Assembly (NCBI RefSeq): GCF_037042905.1
Contig: NC_087258.1
Location: 12,885,501-12,949,500 of the forward strand
Length of the DNA stretch: 64,000 nucleotides
Reading direction: 5' to 3'
Source of the DNA: Lytechinus pictus
Taxonomy: Eukaryota; Echinodermata; Echinoidea; Temnopleuroida; Toxopneustidae
The translations under genes and the position numbers were made by a program. This document shows, piece after piece, positions 60,801-64,000 of this stretch; positions within the stretch are counted from its first letter, which is position 1, and the number at the start of each line of letters is the position of its first letter. The notes under the pieces were generated by a model. That model saw only the letters and a list, made by a program, of their open reading frames with translations, was not told where the DNA came from and did no database searches.

Positions 60801-63258
60801 GCAATACACCAGATTTATTGCTGCATGACATTATTAAATACCGTTTCTTCTACATGCAGTAGCAGGGGTGGGCAGTGCTGGGGTATTTGATGGGGTGGGG
60901 GTGGTAGACTGAAAAAGTGACAATTCTTTTCTCATACATGACCCAATGGTCACAGACATCTCTTATCATGCTTGTTGGTACTACCCCCCCCCCTTGTCTT
61001 CCTCTTTTTTCTCAAGATTCTTTTTCTTTTTGAAATATCCCGGGGGGGGGGGGGGGGACTGTCATCCCTGTAGCGCCACCCCTGCTTCGTAACGAGTCTA
61101 ATTCTGGAGGAAAATGTCAAACGCTCTTCTGTACAAGAGCACTTAGGCATTTGGTTGTATTTTCTAAGTGAAAAGATATGCTTCAAATTAATCTGCATGC
61201 AAGTCAAGAGCAAAACAAAATCTTTTCCATGATTAAAAAAGCAGACATCAGACAAGTGCGCCCATCTGACTTAACATAACAATTTGTGCTTAGGGTTGGA
61301 GTCCCTCTTTGAGTTTAAGTTTAATCTTGACTCAAATCAAATGTCAATGATCCAACTTGTCCAAGGCAAGGACAACTTCCAACCCAAAATCCATAATAAA
61401 AGTAAAAAAGGTGCTTTCTGCTAAATGAACTAGTTAAATGAAAGAACTTACATGAAACAAATGAACAAAGAATGATGGAAAAGCTTATCAATGAAAAAAA
61501 AATTAAATACAAAAATATGGCTCATCAATCATCCCCATCCCGAAAAAAGTCCAACCAAATTCCAAAACAAATACAAAAGCTAGATCTAACATTAGATCTA
61601 AACTAACTTCATACTTCCCGTCCCAGTTCCTACTTCAACTTCAAGATAAGGTCATCTCAGGTTTTAAGTTAATTTTAGTTTCAATATCACGTGAAGAAGC
61701 TAAAATGTAAAGAATGTGAGAGCTGTCTAAGTTAGTCTCAGTTAGCCAGGAGTCTCCTCCACGGAGCCAGGGATTGCGTCCTATTCATGTGCGTGTACTG
61801 CATAAAAAATGAAACTTTCGCCCCCTAGATTTCTACTTTCCTTCTAAAAGATCTTGCCCTAAATCATGTAAATGGGATTCATCATTTCCGACATTTCTAC
61901 AATATTGATTTCATTTTCAAACAAGAATTCATTAACAAAATGAGAACATGTTATGAAAAACTTGACGCGATGTTAACGTTGCCATCGTGTTCTCTGTTTT
62001 TCGCCAAGCTACACGACGCATATCCTCAATATGCGTCTAGCTTGGCGAAAAACAAAGAGAACCAGATGCCGAGATGGCGGCATAAACGGAGTAACTTTTC
62101 AATCCAATGACATGGGAGCATGGATACACACTGACACTGTAGTGTTAGAATAAGGCATCACACTTCAGTTCATGACATTGGATTCTAAAGCTAAGCCGCG
62201 TAAACAGTAGAGGCGCACGGCCAACATGGGAGACTGTCTCCCATGAGAGATTACCTCCAATAACAGAGACTTTTGTAAAGAATTTGGGTATCCAATTTCA
62301 GAGACAGTCTCCGGTTTGGGAGACCAAATTCCTTTGTTCACATTTGCTGCATAAGGATTACCTTGGCGGCAAATAAAAATGTGATAAGCAGATTCTTCAT
62401 GAAAAATTACCCCTTTTCACCATCTACTTTAAAAATTCACCGTCTACTTTTGTTTTGATAAAATTAAGGATTTTTGTTGTCATCCACACAAAAAACAAAT
62501 GGGCTTCTGACCTCAGTAAGACAAAATTTTGGGTGGAAAAAATTACACTATTGTTGGTGTTGTTTCTTTTGCAAAGCAAGTCTCTAATATGGGAGATTGT
62601 CTCCCATATTGGAGAGTCTCCCATATTGGTCGTGCGCCTAAATAGTATTAGTACTGGTAAACATCGCAGCAAGTTTTCCCCGTCTATTTATATTATTTTT
62701 CGCATTTTTAAAATGAATTCTTGTTTAAAAACTAAATCAATATTGTAGAAATGTCTGAAATGAAGTTGAATCACATTTACATGATTCAGGGCGAGATCTG
62801 TGCCTTATGTTTTTTAATTTAGAACAATAAATTAAATAGAAGTTAGAAGAAAAGTTGAAATCTCGGACTCGGAGGCGAAACTAGTTTCAGAAATTCAGTT
62901 TATTCGCGTACACGCACATGAATGGGACGCAATCCGTGGCTCCATGGTGAGTAAGCACACGTTAGTGAATGATTTTTACTCTCTAGGACTCCTGGCTAGT
63001 CTCATTCTGACTCTCACTGAGTCTCGGTCAGGCTCCCACTCCCACGACTGATGGTGATAACCTACCAGAAGCTCGAGGAACACTCCCCCGACGCAGACCG
63101 CAGACTATCAACTGGTGACCCGCAGAAACCGAAACGCCGAATGATGAGAACATACATATACACGACGTATTCCTCCCCATAAAGTCATAATTTGGTGCTT
63201 TAACATGAAACAAGGGTAGAATATTTCGCCTGGCAATACTGAATCTTAATAAAGACAT
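33974..63258 (-). CDS. POLRMT: Mitochondrial DNA-directed RNA polymerase (28 exons)
   Basis: Exons on the complement: 63062-63258, 60526-60641, 58676-59877, 57680-57778, 55259-55359, 54547-54784, 53970-54110, 52019-52112, 51445-51650, 50745-50870, 49379-49420, 48727-48803, 47916-47982, 47650-47785, 46243-46376, 45197-45297, 44228-44348, 43209-43405, 42465-42543, 41910-42032, 41362-41484, 40694-40771, 39653-39841, 37391-37557, 36788-36886, 35634-35706, 34730-34815, 33974-34109. They sum to 4548 nt (1515 aa plus stop), with phases agreeing at every junction. It is the single-subunit T7-like enzyme that transcribes mtDNA and primes its replication. Seen: a basic presequence, a Lys/Ser-rich linker (105-505), a PPR region, HNMDFRGR, catalytic D1200 in [12 protein letters not shown]1269 and Y1277 in the O helix, catalytic D1428 in VHDCYWTH, and C-terminal STYFFS. 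Human POLRMT is 1230 aa; the linker accounts for the excess. The first-exon donor is the only uncertain join. Confidence 0.96.
34896..35170 (-). mobile_element. 280-bp MITE family, copy B (POLRMT intron 26)
   Basis: Ends AGGGCCCTGTCTTACAAAGA and CTCTTTGTAAGATGGGTCCC. It is homologous along its length to copy C at 53590 and, inverted, to copy A at 33312. Confidence 0.85.
35887..36165 (+). mobile_element. tRNA-derived SINE (POLRMT intron 25)
   Basis: The head has an A-box-like TGGTCTAGTGG (35893-35903) and a B-box GGTTCGAATCT (about 35938). The body (CTTCAGCAAGACATTTATC, TGCTGCACTCAACC, GGTACCCGGCAGGA, CAGCTGGAGCTA) is shared with SINEs at 50962 and 56936. It ends in (ATT)n. There is no CCA-ready acceptor stem, so it is not a functional tRNA. 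Confidence 0.85.
36390..36775. repeat. Imperfect palindromic repeat of TGGTCTAA-type words
   Basis: The left half repeats words like GGTCTAATG, TCGTCTA and TTTGGTCCAA; the right half repeats their complements (TAGACCAAAT, GGACGAAATGG). The centre is near 36,595 (ACTTAGTCTACTTAGACCAA). It is intron 25 sequence with no coding content. Confidence 0.65.
37602..37862 (-). repeat. Two partial tandem copies of POLRMT exon 24
   Basis: Two units of about 145 bp upstream (in gene sense) of the true exon 24 repeat its first 100 or so bases and its acceptor side (complement of GGTAACCCATTCTACC, GATCAACCAAG, CTCTCGGTCAACCAATCC). Both keep the TTAGGATTGG-type or CTTTAGGATTGG acceptor context. They carry substitutions relative to the real exon at 37391-37557, and neither reaches the real donor sequence. 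Confidence 0.9.
38400..38733. repeat. Relative of the 13,729 foldback repeat
   Basis: It contains CGAGTTTAACTTAAACTCTGG and AAGTTGTGGTTTA near the left and TTGAATACGGGCCATT at the right, matching the element at 13,729-14,053 in order. Lower identity; POLRMT intron 23. Confidence 0.5.
38794..39617. mobile_element. 820 bp TA-flanked foldback element (Tc1/mariner-type)
   Basis: The body is 38796-39615 with TA at 38794-38795 and 39616-39617. Ends are CAGTGCGTCCCACAAAAAAC and a near complement GGGACGCACTG. Inverted similarity extends inward for roughly 350 bp per arm (GCATGAGTGAGCAAAAACAA against TTGTTTTTGCTCACTCATGC). There is no transposase frame. It lies in POLRMT intron 23. Confidence 0.88.
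39653..39841 (-). CDS. POLRMT: POLRMT exon 23: fingers O helix
   Basis: Sixty-three residues beginning [18 protein letters not shown], the nucleotide-binding O helix (K1269 and Y1277 contact the incoming NTP and select ribose). Phase 0 at both ends. Its acceptor edge is duplicated four times in the upstream intron. Confidence 0.97.
39890..40305 (-). repeat. Four tandem copies of the POLRMT exon 23 acceptor edge
   Basis: Units of about 90-110 bp follow one another upstream (gene sense) of exon 23. Each holds some 40 bases of exon start (complement of CACCATACACCACTGTCATT-like sequence) plus about 60 bases of intron end (GGTGTAATGATATTGATTAT-like). On the minus strand all four keep an AG at the acceptor position (CACAG/GTTTTGAAG, CCAG/TTTGTTAAG, ACAG/GTTGTAAAG, CCCAG/TTGTGAAG). 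None has a donor. Confidence 0.92.
41020..41270. repeat. G/C-rich dispersed repeat in POLRMT intron 21
   Basis: It begins GGTGGATCGGGGGGG and ends GGATCCGCCCCTG, with weak inverted ends. A similar G-run plus GGCCAT-bounded element lies at 43843-44068. Probably non-autonomous elements; no gene. Confidence 0.4.
41362..44348 (-). CDS. POLRMT: POLRMT exons 17-21: palm entry and first catalytic aspartate
   Basis: Exons 44228-44348, 43209-43405, 42465-42543, 41910-42032 and 41362-41484 carry [53 protein letters not shown], the [20 protein letters not shown] helix and [16 protein letters not shown]. The aspartate opening exon 21 (D1200) is the motif A metal ligand. All match the polymerase core of the single-subunit family. 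Confidence 0.97.
42750..42960 (-). mobile_element. Candidate tRNA-related SINE (POLRMT intron 18)
   Basis: On the minus strand GGTTCGAGCCCTGG (B-box) follows CCTGTAATCCAAGCTGTGTG with roughly tRNA spacing. Flanks are CACGTCTTTCGGATGGTGAC-type sequence. No second copy in the window was recognised. Confidence 0.45.
44683..45165. repeat. GATGAT/TGATGG microsatellite region
   Basis: About 480 bp of impure (GATGAT)n with interspersed GATGCTACTGCTGATGAT blocks repeated at least twice. Long stop-free frames on both strands arise only from the repeat. It fills much of POLRMT intron 16, ending about 30 bp before exon 16's donor side. Confidence 0.9.
45340..45840. mobile_element. Dispersed MITE, copy 1 (POLRMT intron 15)
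   Basis: It shares order and sequence with 53005-53505: TTTAAGTTTTGGA, GTGACGTCA/ATGTCATAA, CCATATGTTATGT, ATGACATTTCATT, CATACGATATGTA, and the end TTGTCAGGGTGAACTTCCC. The left end is diverged. Confidence 0.75.
46480..47280 (+). repeat. Inverted-repeat family with internal tandem units, copy 3
   Basis: It starts AGTGGAAGGCCTCTGGCAG followed by TCTCGCCTGCATTACGC and ends with GCCGTCGGAAAAGCGGCG and GCTATGCAGGCGAGAC. It lies in POLRMT intron 14. Confidence 0.85.
47335..47650 (-). repeat. Two partial tandem copies of POLRMT exon 14's donor edge
   Basis: Units of about 155-160 bp sit just downstream (gene sense) of exon 14. Both retain exon-end sequence (complement of AAGAGGATAAGCACCAAAC). 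The nearer one also keeps a donor-like site (complement of CCTTACTAGAGTTAAGAGG; GTAAGG on the minus strand). The intron part includes ACCAGCCATGTGAACAA and CAAAAAGATTCTCTTCACAC. The real exon and donor end at 47650. Confidence 0.88.
49421..50744. other. POLRMT intron 10 with repeat fragments
   Basis: A LINE-like 3' tail (GCAGGGCCCTGG, GCTATCCTGGGCAAAGAAG, AATAAAATAAAATAAA) lies at 49878-49955. A small inverted element (GTAACTTTGCAATCC, GGTAACTACTATGGTAAC, ACCATAATGGTAAC, GCAACCGGGCCC) lies at about 50,090-50,242. Nothing else is seen. Confidence 0.5.
50962..51231 (+). mobile_element. tRNA-derived SINE, second copy (POLRMT intron 9)
   Basis: A-box-like TGGCCCAGTGG at 50972 and B-box-like GGTTTGCATCCC at about 51017. 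The body CTTCAGCAATAAATGGATTC, TACTGCACTCAACCCAGG, GGTACCCAGCAGGA, GGCAGCTGGACCTA matches the SINE at 35,887. Confidence 0.85.
53005..53505. mobile_element. Dispersed MITE, copy 2 (POLRMT intron 7)
   Basis: Ends AAGGGAAAGTTCTCCCTGA and the approximate complement GGGTGAACTTCCCCTTTAA, adjacent to TCAA and TTAA. It is homologous to 45340-45840. Probably a TTAA-inserting (piggyBac-type) non-autonomous family. Confidence 0.78.
53590..53872 (-). mobile_element. 280-bp MITE family, copy C (POLRMT intron 7)
   Basis: Ends AGGGCCCTGTCTTACAATGA and CTCTTTGTAAGACGGGCCCC. It is collinear with copy B at 34896. Confidence 0.87.
54547..57778 (-). CDS. POLRMT: POLRMT exons 4-6: PPR region
   Basis: Exons 57680-57778, 55259-55359 and 54547-54784 (complement) encode residues 506-651. 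[20 protein letters not shown] and [20 protein letters not shown] are pentatricopeptide-type helical pairs, matching the PPR domain that sits by the RNA exit in human POLRMT. The 54784 start uses acceptor AAAACCAG, forced by phase; a later CAG at about 54,755 would break the frame. Intron 4 carries two large repeats. Confidence 0.94.
55551..56893 (+). repeat. Inverted-repeat family with internal tandem units, copy 4 (largest)
   Basis: It starts AGTGGAACGCCTCTGGCAG and TCTCGCCTGCATTACGCG and ends GTCGCCGTCGGAAAAGCGGC then GCTATGCAGGCGAGAC. The inside holds about seven units of roughly 155 bp with GACCTTTGACC, CATGTGACCTGAAACTC, AGGATGTTCA and CATGAACTAGATCCAT. It lies in POLRMT intron 4. Confidence 0.88.
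56936..57625 (-). mobile_element. tRNA-derived SINE, third copy, split by another element
   Basis: On the minus strand the head (GGGTGCGTCGTGGTCTAGTG, A-box) lies at about 57,600-57,625, and the B-box GGTTCGAATCC with the body at 56936-57150. A 420 bp insertion separates the A- and B-boxes. Confidence 0.87.
57150..57581. mobile_element. 420 bp inverted-repeat element inserted in the SINE
   Basis: The body is 57156-57575 with ends CAGACCTGCCAACC and GGTTGGCAGGTCTG (14 bp). The target duplication CCATGA is at 57150-57155 and 57576-57581; the uninterrupted SINE order confirms the 6-bp duplication. It contains poly-A/poly-T runs and no gene. Confidence 0.88.
58676..59877 (-). CDS. POLRMT: POLRMT exon 3: 400-residue Lys/Ser-rich linker
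   Basis: It encodes residues about 105-505. After [15 protein letters not shown] come basic repeats ([26 protein letters not shown]), then a long Ser-rich stretch ([16 protein letters not shown]), ending in the ordered-looking [20 protein letters not shown]. Phase 1 acceptor (GATGCAG) and phase 0 donor (AAT/GTGAGT) are good. Composition predicts disorder, and the Lys-rich half could bind DNA or RNA. The long antisense open frame here is a shadow of the repetitive codons. Confidence 0.93.
59878..60525. other. POLRMT intron 2
   Basis: AT-rich, with GT donor at 60525 and GATGCAG acceptor at 59878 (minus strand). Nothing else is recognised. Confidence 0.6.
61991..62060. repeat. Strong 70 bp hairpin
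   Basis: Arms TTTTTCGCCAAGCTACACGA and its near complement TCTAGCTTGGCGAAAAACAA flank the centre GCATATCCTCAATATGC. No T-run follows, and no RNA family is recognised. Confidence 0.7.
62211..62639. mobile_element. 429 bp inverted-repeat element with GGGAGACTGTCTCCC palindromes
   Basis: Ends AGGCGCACGGCCAACATGGG and the near complement CCCATATTGGTCGTGCGCCT. The flanks AAACAGTA(G) and AAATAGTA suggest an 8-bp duplication with one change. Internal GGGAGACTGTCTCCC and GGGAGATTGTCTCCC palindromes lie near both ends. Confidence 0.72.
63062..63258 (-). CDS. POLRMT: POLRMT exon 1: mitochondrial presequence
   Basis: It starts [17 protein letters not shown] and has Arg/Lys without acid until D25, the composition of a mitochondrial targeting peptide. 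A donor at 63061 (TAG/GTTATC) keeps phase 2 with exon 2. A stronger-looking donor at 63065 (CTG/GTAGGT) would break phase unless another small exon exists. It is assigned to POLRMT by position, strand, presequence character and phase. Confidence 0.7.
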
Positions 63259-64000
63259 TTTAAATGGGTTCTAATAGTTTATCAGGCCAATTTTCCACAC
63301 CATTATTGTCCACATTGCCGGTGTCCGTCAGAGAGATCGACGAAGAGTTACCAAACGATTCCCGTGCATTTTACACACAAAATAGTCCGCATGTTGTTTC
63401 ACAATCATGAGCTGAGACTGGTACCACAGTTCTGTAATTTATGCTGATACAGTGATATATCCTATAAGCATAAAGTAGGTTCAAGATCTCAATGTTTATT
63501 TAGTAAGCCAATTTGGTCATTTAGAATACTCTTATAATTTATATATTATTTTGACAAAATCAAGCACCTAAATTTACTTGTAAAATTAAAAAAGAGTATA
63601 AAGATATTATATATTCACATTTTGTTCATTTTATAATTTTTTAATTATTTCTTCTCGTTCTTATTTAGAGAAACAACCATAGAAAATGAAGGCCTAAAAA
63701 CAACGAAAATCAGGTAAAATTTGAGATTTATATTTCGCTCTTTTCAATGGCCATGAAAGATATGTGCGTTACCTGAATAGATATGTTCAAATATTAAATT
63801 CTGTTGAATAATATGAGATGTCATTCGTTAGAACGCCTGCAAGTTTATGTCCGAGTCGACCGCTCGGAGTCTCCGATCTCTTTTTTTTTCCTCGGTGCAA
63901 AGCTTGATGCTTACTATTGGCATTATAATTGTACGCTATTTTTTGTGTGTACCGTGTGTGTATGTATTTTGTGTATGGCCTGCCGCCTTTATGGGTGAAT
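63259..64000 (-). promoter_or_regulatory. Upstream flank and presumed promoter of POLRMT
   Basis: This is the stretch immediately upstream of the POLRMT start codon. Moderate GC near 63,290-63,370, then strongly AT-rich. I recognise no core promoter motif and no second gene. Confidence 0.3.

Larger units (their letters stand above)
61736..63004. mobile_element. Long foldback element with nested insertions (POLRMT intron 1)
   Basis: The left arm (61736-61945) and right arm (62705-63004) are diverged complements: TTAGCCAGGAGTCTC against ACTCCTGGCTAGTC, GGATTGCGTCCTATTCATG against CATGAATGGGACGCAATCC, and GACATTTCTACAATATTGAT against ATCAATATTGTAGAAATGTC. Between the arms lie a 70 bp perfect-type hairpin (61991-62060) and a further inverted-repeat element (62211-62639). 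The right end is only about 57 bp from the exon 1 donor. Confidence 0.75.

Noticed and set aside
1-64000. CRISPR arrays, rRNA genes, bacterial-type operons
   Set aside because: None seen; tandem arrays here are exon-derived units, minisatellites or transposon internals, and the genes are spliced eukaryotic genes.

Overview
The window is animal (metazoan) nuclear DNA. Four spliced protein-coding genes can be rebuilt from homology, reading-frame phase and GT/AG splice sites, and they sit in AT-rich introns packed with transposon remnants. The gene content, the tRNA-derived SINEs, the abundant short inverted-repeat elements and the frequent TACATGTA words suggest a marine invertebrate deuterostome, most likely an echinoderm such as a sea urchin. 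That assignment is inference.

Layout. (1) 564-19926, plus strand: POLR2D (RPB4), the Pol II stalk subunit, 4 coding exons, 142 aa. Its 17.5 kb first intron holds an 894 bp near-perfect palindrome (1189-2082), a nested antisense sulfotransferase-like gene (5550-7517), a hAT transposon of about 4.6 kb (8639-13250) and a remarkable array of about eleven partial copies of exon 2, each with its own acceptor-like site (15389-17524). (2) 22834-27717, plus strand: a two-exon Mab-21/cGAS-fold protein of 451 aa. Its intron carries a 490 bp foldback element with a 9-bp target duplication and the 3' end of an R2/NeSL-type retrotransposon. (3) 33974-63258, minus strand: POLRMT, the mitochondrial RNA polymerase, rebuilt as 28 coding exons and 1515 aa. 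It has a presequence, a 400-residue Lys/Ser-rich linker, a PPR region and the complete T7-like polymerase core.

The most unusual signal is that exon-edge sequences are tandemly duplicated inside flanking introns at four places in two genes: POLR2D exon 2 (11 extra copies), POLRMT exon 23 (4), POLRMT exon 24 (2) and, on the donor side, POLRMT exon 14 (2). Each duplicated unit spans the intron/exon boundary and mostly keeps the splice site. This looks like arrays of decoy splice sites or half-exons. Whether they do anything is unknown.

Both polymerase genes are housekeeping transcription genes: POLR2D acts in nuclear Pol II with RPB7, and POLRMT transcribes mitochondrial DNA. I see no operon-like or pathway link among the four genes beyond proximity. 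Many non-autonomous elements could be delimited exactly because they interrupt known sequence (exon arrays, a transposase frame, a SINE).
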